Origin: Alphaproteobacteria bacterium
GTDB taxonomy: Bacteria; Pseudomonadota; Alphaproteobacteria; SMXQ01
NCBI GenBank assembly: GCA_027292975.1
Contig: JAPUGG010000188.1
Span: 1-35,480, forward strand
Direction of reading: 5' to 3'
DNA length: 35,480 nt
In this document: positions 19,541 to 30,719 of the stretch, piece after piece
Numbering within the stretch: the first letter of the stretch is position 1
How the letters are laid out: each line of letters opens with the position of its first letter
Position numbers and translations under genes: made by a program
The notes under the pieces: generated by a model
Seen by the model: the letters and a program-made list of their open reading frames with translations, nothing else
Told to the model about the DNA's origin: nothing
The model's database searches: none

Positions 19541-21061
19541 TGCTTCCTTCACATGGTTCGACAAAATAAACGTCTTCTGGTCCAGACGTCTCAGGCCGCT
19601 TGAATAGGAGTACGGATCACGAGGATCCGTACTCCGACGAATTTTCAGCTGTTTCAAACTTGCTGGGACCAGTTCCTTGGCGATTCTTTCGTTCAACCGC
19701 CGTTTGGACGGGGAAGTCCTTGAAAACGCCGCCGCCCGCATCACGCTGTAGGACAAAATACTTGCCCCTGGCTTGGATCCGCCGTAGCTGAAGAGATAAT
19801 TGTTGTCACCCGAATAGATGTTCGCCTCTGTAATTCCCACATACATGGTCCGCGCATCATCCGAACGATAACGCTTAAGGGTTTGGGAAAACACGCTTAA
19901 ATAGGGCCCGGCTAAATATTGGCCCGGCTCCTTGTCGATTTTGCTGGCGATCTCTCGTGCGCGGTAGCGCGACAGCGGGTCCTTGGTTTCGACAGCCTTC
20001 AGCAACTCCCTTACATAGCGCGCCTTCCCCCAGCCGGCGAAATCAATGTCTCGGCCCTTGAGCCGCATGAGAGTGCGTTGAATTTGCCGCTGGCGCGCGA
20101 TGCGACCCGGCGCGCTGAATTTCCAGGTCTCTTTCAAACGCCTGATGTTCACGGGAACGCCGGTGATTTTCGAATAGATTTTGGCGGCTTCTTCCAGAAG
20201 CCAGGGATTGATTGGGGGCAGGGGAATCAGGATGAGTTGCAAGCCGGTCTCGTTTTTCTGCAACAGAGGTATGGCTTCGAATGTCGCCGCGGGCTTGCCC
20301 AAAATTTTCGCGGCCTTATCGATGTGTTCGCGATCCTCGGCATTCTCGAAGACGATCCGCGCGCTTTCCCTGGCCGCTGCGGTATCTTTGGTATTGGTGA
20401 AAAAATCGATATGGGCGTCGTAGTTGTCGGGAGAGGTGGTGACAACATTCTTCAATACGGCGAGCGCTTTCGGTTTCTTGCCTTGCCGCAATAACCGGCG
20501 CGCATAGTTGTGTGCCTCCGGCCCCCACAAGCCCATAGAGACATTTCCGGCCGACCTGGCCTTATGGTAGCGCTGTCTGTCAACGAAGGCCGTTATGACG
20601 GCGAACTTATCGCTGATCCCCTGGATATTTCCCGAGGGAACAACATAAACCCAATACTGAACTGATGTGGGGAGCCAATAGGTAAAGAAAAACGCCTCGC
20701 CCCCTCTATGGTGAGTTTTAGCAAAGACCTCCCTCGGGGAAATTTTATGAAATTCCCCCCCTGTATTTTTCATTTTGTCGTTCAATAATCCCAGCATGTT
20801 TTTGAATACGTTTTCGCAGCGTACTCGGTCGCATCCGAGGTTCATCACTATCATCCGCACGGATTGATCTTTCGTAGCGTAGTCGAACCGCTGTTCGTCA
20901 TTTTTTGCGGATTTTTTCTCTAGGCTCAGCTGCTTCCCGCCAACCTTGAACGCCGGGCCGAAATAGTCCGGCAAGAACGGGGGCATTTGAATTTCACCAA
21001 CTGAAGCCTGTGTGAGCATTACCGATGCGAAGATTGCAAATATGTAGATCATCTTTTTCAT
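19520..21061 (-). CDS. Secreted protein with helical/TPR-like middle and C-terminal archaemetzincin-like domain lacking the zinc site (candidate pseudo-metzincin)
   Basis: 513 aa; signal peptide MKKMIYIFAIFASVMLTQASVGE; C-terminal IPLPPINPWLLEEAAKIYSKITGVPVNI...VGITEANIYSGDNNYLFSYGG...GASILSYSVM...RIAKELVPASLKQLKIRRSTDPRDPYSYSSGLRRLDQK follows the archaemetzincin pattern without HExxHxxGxxHC. Confidence 0.55.
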   Translation of the reverse strand: MKKMIYIFAIFASVMLTQASVGEIQMPPFLPDYFGPAFKVGGKQLSLEKKSAKNDEQRFDYATKDQSVRMIVMNLGCDRVRCENVFKNMLGLLNDKMKNTGGEFHKISPREVFAKTHHRGGEAFFFTYWLPTSVQYWVYVVPSGNIQGISDKFAVITAFVDRQRYHKARSAGNVSMGLWGPEAHNYARRLLRQGKKPKALAVLKNVVTTSPDNYDAHIDFFTNTKDTAAARESARIVFENAEDREHIDKAAKILGKPAATFEAIPLLQKNETGLQLILIPLPPINPWLLEEAAKIYSKITGVPVNIRRLKETWKFSAPGRIARQRQIQRTLMRLKGRDIDFAGWGKARYVRELLKAVETKDPLSRYRAREIASKIDKEPGQYLAGPYLSVFSQTLKRYRSDDARTMYVGITEANIYSGDNNYLFSYGGSKPGASILSYSVMRAAAFSRTSPSKRRLNERIAKELVPASLKQLKIRRSTDPRDPYSYSSGLRRLDQKTFILSNHVKEALKEAAR

Positions 21062-21300
21062 GGATCAGAGCCCGTCAGGTGACGGTAGGCGTTTAGAGAA
21101 GGAGAGATTTTTCATGGTTTCGGAGTCTGTCCTTGAAAGCAAATCATCCCAAGTGGTAACTCTTCGCAAAGGTCCGCTTGCGTCTAAATATTAGACACCC
21201 TCTTTTGTCAGCTAATGGGATGCTGCTCCTATCGTGCGCGGGTTAAAGCCTTCGCAGACTAACCCAATGGAGGAAACAGCCGGTCCATCCCGATAGTGAA

Positions 21301-21633
21301 CTACCGTTCGCGCCAATTCAAAGGTCCTGCCTTTTCGAACAGCCACGGGTACTGGCCGACCATGCGGCGGACCTGGCGGATGCGCCACGCCAGCAGACCG
21401 ATCAAGGCGATGACCGCGAAATCCCGCAGAAAATAGCCCAAGGACGTGAGCGGCCCGCCGAACAGTCCCCAACTGAGGAAACGGTCGAATAACGCCAGCA
21501 ACCAACCGTAACCGACCACCTGCCAATAGGGCCGCCAGGTGGCGGCGATCGCCGTCCCCGTAAGCCAAGCGGCGGCACCGAAGATGCAGACGGTCAGCCC
21601 CAGGAAAACCGGCCAATCGGTCATTGCCGTCAC
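21301..21633 (-). CDS. DUF6867-like small membrane protein linked to liv operon
   Basis: 110 aa; AWLTGTAIAATWRPYWQVVGYGWLLALFDRFLSWGLFGGPLTSLGYFLRDFAVIALIGLLAWRIRQVRRMVGQYPWLFEKAGPLNWRER; overlaps livF. Confidence 0.75.
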   Translation of the reverse strand: MTAMTDWPVFLGLTVCIFGAAAWLTGTAIAATWRPYWQVVGYGWLLALFDRFLSWGLFGGPLTSLGYFLRDFAVIALIGLLAWRIRQVRRMVGQYPWLFEKAGPLNWRER

Positions 21634-22363
21634 CCGTGCCCCCCTTCCAGATAGGCGGCGCGGATATCGGCGTCGGCAAGCAGCTCCGCCCCGGTGCCTT
21701 CCATGCGGATCTCGCCGTTGACCATGACATAGGCACGGTCGGCAACGCCGAGAGCACGATAGGCGTTTTGCTCGACCAGGAAGACCGTCATGTCGCGCTC
21801 GGCGTTGATCTCGGCGATGACCTCGAAGATGCGGCGCACCACCAGGGGCGCCAAGCCGAGGGAGGGTTCATCCAACAGCAAAAGTCGGGGCCGGCTCATG
21901 AGCGCCCGGCCGATGGCCAACATCTGCTGTTCGCCACCCGACAGAGTCCCACCGCGCTGATGCCGCCGCTCGCCGAGAATCGGAAACAGCGCCAACACGT
22001 AATCAAGGTCTCCCTCGAAATCTCCGTCGGCGCCGCAGACCGCGCCGATCTGGAGGTTCTCCATGACCGTCATGCGGGGAAAGATGTGGCGGCCTTCCGG
22101 CACATGGGCGATGCCCAGCCTGGCAATCTCATGGGTGGGCAGGGCGGTGATGTCCCGGCCCTCGAACTCGATGCGCCCGCCGCGCCCGCGCGGATTGCCG
22201 CAAATGGTCATCAGCAGGGTTGACTTGCCGGCCCCGTTGGCGCCGATCAAGGTGACGATTTCCCCTTCCCGCACCTCGAGATCGACCCCGGAAAGCGCCC
22301 GGATCGCGCCGTAATAGGCGGCTATGCCGCGCACGGCAAGAAGCGGTTCTGCCGCGCCGCCGC

Positions 22364-22367
<4 letters not shown>
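21630..22367 (-). CDS. livF: Branched-chain amino-acid ABC transporter ATP-binding protein LivF
   Basis: Walker A GANGAGKST, signature LSGGEQQMLAIGRAL, Walker B LLLLDEPSLGLAP. Confidence 0.95.
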
Positions 22368-23232
<865 letters not shown>

Positions 23233-23236
<4 letters not shown>

Positions 23237-24549
23237 GGGAGACCGCCCCTCAAAGCCCCGGGTGGCGCCTGGCCCAGGCGAACCGACGGGACCCGATGGG
23301 CGAGAAGCCCGCGCGGCCGCCACACCATGATCGCCACCATGGCACCGCCGAACAACAGCATGCGGAATTCCGCGAAGTCCCGGGCGAGCTCGGGCAGCAG
23401 GATCAGGACGATGGCCGCGCAGATGACGCCGACCTGGCTACCCATGCCGCCCAGCACGACGATGGCGAGTATGATGGCCGATTCGATGAAGGTGAATGAC
23501 GACGGGTTGATGAACCCTTGGCGGGTGGCGAAAAAGGAGCCCGCGAACCCGGCGAACATGGCGCCGAGCCCGAAAGCCGACAGTTTGACGAGGACCGGAT
23601 TGAGGCCCAGCGCCCGGCTGGCGATTTCATCCTCGCGTAGCGCCTCCCAGGCGCGTCCCATGGGAAGCTTGCGCATGCGCTCGGAAAAGAGGTGGGTCAA
23701 CAGCGCCAGGATAAGAATAATGTAAAAAAGAAAGATCAGCTTGTGGATGCCACCGAATGGAATGCCGAAGAACTGGTGGAACGCGGTTTCCCCGGCGGCG
23801 GGGCTCGGCGTGAAACGGAGCCCGAACAAAGTGGGCACCGCGATCCCCGTGATGCCTTCGGAACCGCCCGTCAAACTCGACCAGTTGATGATGATGATGC
23901 GAGTCATCTCGCCGAAGCCGAGGGTCACGATGGCGAGGTAGTCGCCTCTGAGCCTGAGCACCGGAAACCCCAGAAGGACCCCGAACAGGGCGGCGATGGC
24001 ACCAGCCAGCGGCAGGCACACCCAGAAGCTCAAATCGAAATGGATCGCCAGCAAGGTGTAGGAATACGCCCCGACCGCGTAAAAGGCCACGTACCCGAGA
24101 TCGAGCAAGCCGGCAAGGCCGACCACGATATTGAGCCCCCAACCCAGCATGACGTAAATCATCACCAGCGTCGCCAGGTCCACCATCCGCCGGTCGGCGA
24201 CCGGCAATAGCGGCAGGATCGCCACCGCCAGGAAGAAAGCTGCGAACAACAACCTCTTATGCTCGGAAAGCCGGGCGACGGCGCGGTCGAACCAGGGCAG
24301 CGCGGTGCCCGATGCCGGCTTTCGTGTGCCGATCCACAGGGCCACGGCGGCACGGCCGGCAAACACCGCCGCGACCGCGATCACCACCCACCAGGGCCGG
24401 AACTCAAGCCCGCCGCCGCCACCGTCGGACAGCCGCACACCGAACAACAGCAGGGCGAGAACCAAGGCCACCAGGGCGGCCAGGCCTGCATCCTTGAGAA
24501 TCGCGCCCCACTGGATGCCGTCATCGCCAAAGCGGTTTCCCAAGTCCAC
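23233..24549 (-). CDS. livM: Branched-chain amino-acid ABC transporter permease LivM
   Basis: 438 aa; LNIVVGLAGLLDLGYVAFYAVGAYSYTLLA, LRLRGDYLAIVTLGFGEMTRII. Confidence 0.95.
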
Positions 24550-25466
24550 TAGACCTTTTCCACCTCGGGCTGGCCCAACAGGCCGGTCGGGCGAAAGACC
24601 AAGACCAGCACCAGAATTGAAAAGGCGGCCACGTCCTTATACTCGGCGGCGAAATAGGCGGCCCAGAACGCTTCCACCAGGCCGATCAGGATGCCGCCCA
24701 GCATGGCGCCCGGCAGCGACCCGATGCCGCCCAACACGGCTGCGGTGAAGGCCTTGAGCCCCACCAGGAAACCGATGAAGAAATCGATCACCCCGTAATG
24801 CAGCGTCGTCATGACCCCGGCGACGGCAGCCAGCCCGGCGCCCAGGAGGAACGTCAGGGAAACCGTGCGGTCGACGTCGATTCCCGACAGGGCCGCCATT
24901 TTCTGATCCTGTTCGCAGGCCCGCTGGGCGCGCCCCAAAGCCGTCCGCGAAATGAGTTGGGAGAACCCCGCCATGAGGATGAGCGTCAGCGCCATGATGA
25001 TGATCTGCATGTAACTGAGGGTCACCTGAAAACCGGCCCGTTCCGTCACTACGAAGCCGCCCGTGACCATCGGCGCCATGGCCTTGACGCGGGCGCCCTG
25101 AAGCAGCTGCACGTAATTCTGAAGAAAGATCGACATGCCGATGGCGGAAATCAGGGGCGCCAGCCTGAAAGACCCTCTCAGCGGCCGGTAGGCCAGCCGT
25201 TCCACGGCCCAGCCATAGGCGGCGGTGAACAAAACAGTCACCAGAAGCACCACCAGGATCGCCAGCGGCACCGATGCGACCCCGGACAGACCCAGGATCG
25301 AGAAGCAGATCAATGCGATGAAGGAGCCGATCATGTAGATCTCGCCATGGGCGAAATTGATCATGCCGATAATGCCGTAAACCATGGTGTAGCCGATGGC
25401 GATCAGCCCATAGACCGCGCCCAAGGTGAGACCGTTGATAAGTTGCTGGAGGAAGTATTCCATCAA
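24549..25466 (-). CDS. livH: Branched-chain amino-acid ABC transporter permease LivH
   Basis: LQQLINGLTLGAVYGLIAIGYTMVYGIIGMINFAHGEIYMIGSF; LGGIGSLPGAMLGGILIGLVE. Confidence 0.96.
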   Translation of the reverse strand: MMEYFLQQLINGLTLGAVYGLIAIGYTMVYGIIGMINFAHGEIYMIGSFIALICFSILGLSGVASVPLAILVVLLVTVLFTAAYGWAVERLAYRPLRGSFRLAPLISAIGMSIFLQNYVQLLQGARVKAMAPMVTGGFVVTERAGFQVTLSYMQIIIMALTLILMAGFSQLISRTALGRAQRACEQDQKMAALSGIDVDRTVSLTFLLGAGLAAVAGVMTTLHYGVIDFFIGFLVGLKAFTAAVLGGIGSLPGAMLGGILIGLVEAFWAAYFAAEYKDVAAFSILVLVLVFRPTGLLGQPEVEKV

Positions 25467-25472
25467 ACGCCG

Positions 25473-25709
25473 TCAACGTTTCACAGGTGGCCCCTGGCGC
25501 CCGCGCCCTTTTTCCTGCCCGCGCCGTTTTTCCTGAATGTAGGCGAGCTTGCGGAGGACCGTGTCTATCATCTCTTGTTCGGAGCAGTGGGCCGGCGCCA
25601 CGATGGAGACTTCGAGAAAAGTCTTGGTATCCACCGCAGAGACCTTAACGGCATTGCCGACCTGGTAAAATTCCACGATCACCCCTTCAATTTCCGTGGA
25701 TTTCTCCAT
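25473..25709 (-). CDS. Small conserved protein (DUF6898-like)
   Basis: MEKSTEIEGVIVEFYQVGNAVKVSAVDTKTFLEVSIVAPAHCSEQEMIDTVLRKLAYIQEKR; upstream of livH, short start chosen. Confidence 0.6.
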   Translation of the reverse strand: MEKSTEIEGVIVEFYQVGNAVKVSAVDTKTFLEVSIVAPAHCSEQEMIDTVLRKLAYIQEKRRGQEKGRGRQGPPVKR

Positions 25710-25845
25710 GCGCCCCGCGAGCAACCCGTTTCCTGGCCAGCCGAATAACATCAAGTCTAGAGGAAAGTGGATGGTGGTGCCAGCGCGCCTGCATTTCGAT
25801 TAACGTTTTACTAACCGCTGATTCGTAATAATTGTTTTCACCTAT

Positions 25846-28821
25846 ATGTATTCTAATATCATCATGTGGAAGCCACGCAAAATGACAGCCACCGGCAAAG
25901 CGACCGAGCCCGCCAAACTTGATCGGGCCGACCCCGACGGGCACATGCCAACCGGATTGGGACCAACGGGATTGGGGAGGACCCAATCACTTGCCGCAGC
26001 GATCTTCTCGGGTGTGGCCGTGGCGGCCGCCACCACCGCCTTGATATGGGGCCTGGGCGAGCAGACCTTGGGCGAACCGCTGAACCGCGTGGCGGAGAAC
26101 TATCGCCTCAGCCCACGACACCTCGACGGTTTGCTCTCTTTCGCCAGCGGCCTTTGCATCGTCGCCCTCTTCGCGGTCTACGCGGTGATCGCCAATAGGC
26201 GGACAATCCGGCTTGCCGAGGCCCATGCCGCCGAGAACCAGGACCCCAAGGCCCACCGTATCGCGGTCGAGGAACTGTCCCGGGCCCGCACCCAGCTCAC
26301 CGAGGCCATCGAGTCGATCTCCGAAGGATTCGTGCTGTTCGACAACGACGATCGGATGGTGCTTTGTAACGATAAGTACAAGACCATCTTCGCCGATGTC
26401 CGGGACACCATCATCACGGGCGTGCGTTTCGAGGATATCCTGCGCGCCGCCATCATCAGGGCACTGCCTCCGGACGCCATGAGCGACCCTGAGAAGTGGA
26501 TCCAGCGACGCTTGGCGCAACATCGCAATCCCACCGGCCCCTTCGAGATGGAGCTCGCGGACGGACGATGGATCCAGGTTTCGGAAAAGCGCACGCCCGA
26601 TGGCGCCTATGTCGGGGTGCGCACCGACATCACCCGCATGAAGCAGGTCGAAAAGGAGCTGCAGGACCGGGTGATGGAAATGGAATTCGCCCATGCACGC
26701 CTTGAAAACCAGGGCGTCGAACTTGCCGGACTCGCCGAGGACCTGGCCGTGGCGCGGGACGAAGCGGAGAAGGCTTCCATCGTCAAATCCGAATTCCTGG
26801 CCACCATGAGCCATGAAATCCGTACCCCCATGAACGGTGTCATCGGTATGACCGGGATGCTTCTGGATACCAAGCTCGACAGCGATCAGCAGGTCTATAC
26901 GGAATCGATCCGCGAATCCGCCGAGGCGCTGCTCACCATCGTCAACGATATCCTCGATTTCTCCAAACTGGAAGCGAACCGGCTGGAACTCGAGGACATC
27001 GCCTTCGATCCGGCCAACCTGATCGAAAGCGTGCTGGATCTGCTTGCGCCAAAGGCCAATCTCAAGGACCTTTCGCTGGGCAGCTACGTCCCGCCCGCCC
27101 TGCCGCCGCTCCTGCGTGGCGATCCCGGCCGCCTTCGTCAAATACTCATCAACCTCGTGGGCAACGCCGTGAAGTTCACGTCCGAAGGCGCCGTCACCAT
27201 CGAAGCCGATATCATCAGCGAGATGGATGACGGCATCGTGCTGCGGTTCGAGGTCATCGACAGCGGCATCGGCATTTCCGATGAGATGCAGTCCCGATTG
27301 TTCGACCGCTTCACCCAGGCCGATTCGTCGACCTCGCGGCGGTATGGCGGCACCGGCCTGGGACTGGCCATCTGCAAGAGGCTGACGCGCCTCATGGAGG
27401 GCGACATAGGCGCCACCAGCGAGCCCCAAATAGGCAGCCGTTTTTGGTTCCAGGTCCCCTTGCGCTTCGCCGAAGATGTCACACCTTCGACCCCCAACCC
27501 CGAATACGTGCTGGCCGGCATCAACGTTCTTCTCGCCGCCCCCGATGACCGGGGCCGGGAGGTCCTCGAACGCCAGCTTCGCGACCGCGGTGCCATGGTC
27601 ACCGCCGTCGGCGATGCTTCGGAGGCGCTGGCGGCATTGCAGCCCGAAACCGGGCGAACCCGCTACCACATCGCCCTCTTGGACCACCAACTCGCCATGA
27701 CCAACAACGCCCAAATCACCAGGCGCAATGCCGAACTCGATCAAGGCGCCCATTGCATTCTCATGGTCACCACCGGTCAGCGCCCCAACGCGGAGGCGAT
27801 GGATGCCATGGGCGTGACCGAATGCCTGAATAAACCCCTGCATCAAGCGATGATGATTGGCTGCATCCGCCGATTGTCCTCCTTGGACGGGACAACAACG
27901 GCGCGGGCGGACGGCAATGACGCCGAGACCCCGCCGGCGGAAGAAAATATCGACGCCAAGGCGACGCGAAATATGGCTCCGTTACGGGTGCTGGTCGCCG
28001 AAGACAATCACGTCAACCAGATGCTCGCCGTCGCCCTGCTGACCAAGATGGGGCACCGCGCGGAAGTCGCGGGCAACGGCAAGGAGGCGGTCGACGCGGT
28101 CAAAAGGCTGCCCTACGATCTCGTGCTGATGGACGTGCAAATGCCGGAGATGGACGGCTTCGAGGCGACTGCCGAAATCCGTAATCTGCCGCCCCCCAAG
28201 AACCGGATCCCGATCATCGCGCTGACCGCCAACGCCATGCCGGGCGAGGACAAGGTGTGCCGCTCTAAGGGCATGGACGATTATCTCGCCAAGCCTGTGG
28301 ATGTCGCGAAGCTGGCTCAGGCACTGGAGCGCTGGGGGCGGGCGCAATCCTGCGTCCCGGCCAACCTGCTGGCCGCCGCGGCGGTCGAGGAATCAACCAC
28401 GCCCGAGTTCCGTCCCGCCACCGAAAGCACCGTGGCCAGGGACACCATCGACGGCCTGATCCTCGCGGTTGGTCCGGAGCGCGCGGCAGCGCTCTTTCAA
28501 AGCTATTGCGCAGAGGCCCATGCGAGCGCCCAGCACATCATGGAGCTCGCCGCACAGGAGGACTACGACTTCCTCATCGAGCGGGCGCATAACCTGAAGA
28601 GCACCTCGGGCAGCTTCGGTGCCTGGGGGCTCCATGAAAAAGCCAAACAGTTGGAGTTCGCCGCCCGCGACGGGGACAAGGAGTTGGTTCAATTCCTGGT
28701 CCCAGGAATCGTCAGCCTGGTCCATGAGGTCACCAGGGTTCTCGATGAATTGCGCCAGGAGATCACCGGCCAAGCCCGCATGACTTCCCCCGCCCCGCGG
28801 TCAAAAGCGGTGGCCGGATAG
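25846..28821 (+). CDS. Membrane hybrid sensor histidine kinase: 2 TM, PAS, HisKA, HATPase_c, REC (degenerate), REC, HPt
   Basis: H-box FLATMSHEIRTPMNGVIGM, N/G boxes NLVGNAVKF, DSGIGI, GGTGLGLAICK; second REC VLVAEDNHVNQ...LVLMDVQMPEMDG...KP; HPt ERAHNLKSTSGSFGA. Confidence 0.95.
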   Translation: MYSNIIMWKPRKMTATGKATEPAKLDRADPDGHMPTGLGPTGLGRTQSLAAAIFSGVAVAAATTALIWGLGEQTLGEPLNRVAENYRLSPRHLDGLLSFASGLCIVALFAVYAVIANRRTIRLAEAHAAENQDPKAHRIAVEELSRARTQLTEAIESISEGFVLFDNDDRMVLCNDKYKTIFADVRDTIITGVRFEDILRAAIIRALPPDAMSDPEKWIQRRLAQHRNPTGPFEMELADGRWIQVSEKRTPDGAYVGVRTDITRMKQVEKELQDRVMEMEFAHARLENQGVELAGLAEDLAVARDEAEKASIVKSEFLATMSHEIRTPMNGVIGMTGMLLDTKLDSDQQVYTESIRESAEALLTIVNDILDFSKLEANRLELEDIAFDPANLIESVLDLLAPKANLKDLSLGSYVPPALPPLLRGDPGRLRQILINLVGNAVKFTSEGAVTIEADIISEMDDGIVLRFEVIDSGIGISDEMQSRLFDRFTQADSSTSRRYGGTGLGLAICKRLTRLMEGDIGATSEPQIGSRFWFQVPLRFAEDVTPSTPNPEYVLAGINVLLAAPDDRGREVLERQLRDRGAMVTAVGDASEALAALQPETGRTRYHIALLDHQLAMTNNAQITRRNAELDQGAHCILMVTTGQRPNAEAMDAMGVTECLNKPLHQAMMIGCIRRLSSLDGTTTARADGNDAETPPAEENIDAKATRNMAPLRVLVAEDNHVNQMLAVALLTKMGHRAEVAGNGKEAVDAVKRLPYDLVLMDVQMPEMDGFEATAEIRNLPPPKNRIPIIALTANAMPGEDKVCRSKGMDDYLAKPVDVAKLAQALERWGRAQSCVPANLLAAAAVEESTTPEFRPATESTVARDTIDGLILAVGPERAAALFQSYCAEAHASAQHIMELAAQEDYDFLIERAHNLKSTSGSFGAWGLHEKAKQLEFAARDGDKELVQFLVPGIVSLVHEVTRVLDELRQEITGQARMTSPAPRSKAVAG

Positions 28822-28829
28822 TGCTCTAG
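28812..28829 (-). repeat. Dispersed CTAGAGCACTATCCGGCC repeat, copy E (partial)
   Basis: ggccggatagtgctctag, identical to the 18-nt terminus of the MITE right end; overlaps the kinase stop codon. Confidence 0.75.
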
Positions 28830-28958
28830 AATATATTTCGCTATGGAAACGCCCCCGGGTGACGACGACACATCGGCGGGCAGGCAAAAGAAACCGCGGC
28901 CCGAGAGAGCGCCGCGGTATGCCCCGCCGGGCGGGGAAGGCGGATCGTTGGAAGGGTT

Positions 28959-29438
28959 CTAGGCGACCGAGGCCTTCGCCGGGCTTCGAGTCCCGAAGGT
29001 CAGAATCCGAGTCCAGAACTGCTCCATGTGACGGAGCGCCCGCGACGCTTCTTGGAGTTCTTCATCGGTAATCGGCCCTTCGACGATCTCGGCGATTTGG
29101 CGCTCGAACATCTCGCGCAGGGAATGAAACAGGACCAGGCCCTTTTCCGACAGGCGGACACGGATGGAGCGCCGGTCGTGGGTCGAGCGTTGGTGGATCA
29201 AATAACCGTTTTCGACCATTTTCTTGACGTTGTAGGAAACGTTGGAGCCGAGGTAATAGCCGCGGTTGGTCAGTTCCCCCACGGTGAGTTCCTCGTCGCC
29301 GACATTGAACAGGATCAAAGCCTGGATATTGTTGATATCCGAGGTATCCAGACGTTCTAATTCGCTCTTGACCACTTCCAGGAATTGGCGATGAAGCCTT
29401 TCAACCAGGAAAATGACATCTTGATAAATATGATCCAC
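28959..29438 (-). CDS. MarR/winged-helix regulator, LdtR-like
   Basis: 159 aa; DINNIQALILFNVGDEELTVGELTNRGYYLGSNVSYNVKKMVENGYLIHQRSTHDRRSIRVRLSEKG. Confidence 0.85.
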   Translation of the reverse strand: MDHIYQDVIFLVERLHRQFLEVVKSELERLDTSDINNIQALILFNVGDEELTVGELTNRGYYLGSNVSYNVKKMVENGYLIHQRSTHDRRSIRVRLSEKGLVLFHSLREMFERQIAEIVEGPITDEELQEASRALRHMEQFWTRILTFGTRSPAKASVA

Positions 29439-29505
29439 GCTAACCTCACTTCACAATTAAGACCCTGCAGATCCCTGCACCGGCGCAGACTGCCTTTCTC
29501 GCGGT

Positions 29506-30665
<1,160 letters not shown>

Positions 30666-30719
30666 GGCCCCGTAATAGTTGATCTATAAGATTAATAAAT
30701 AGACATAATAATTTGAAAT

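Noticed and set aside
25987-27846. 619-aa minus-strand ORF opposite the histidine kinase
   Set aside because: Antisense shadow of the kinase, low-complexity H/G/D-rich composition with no recognisable domain.
28921-28936. ccccgccgggcgggg palindrome downstream of the MarR gene
   Set aside because: Loop too small and no poly-T; could be terminator-like but unsupported.
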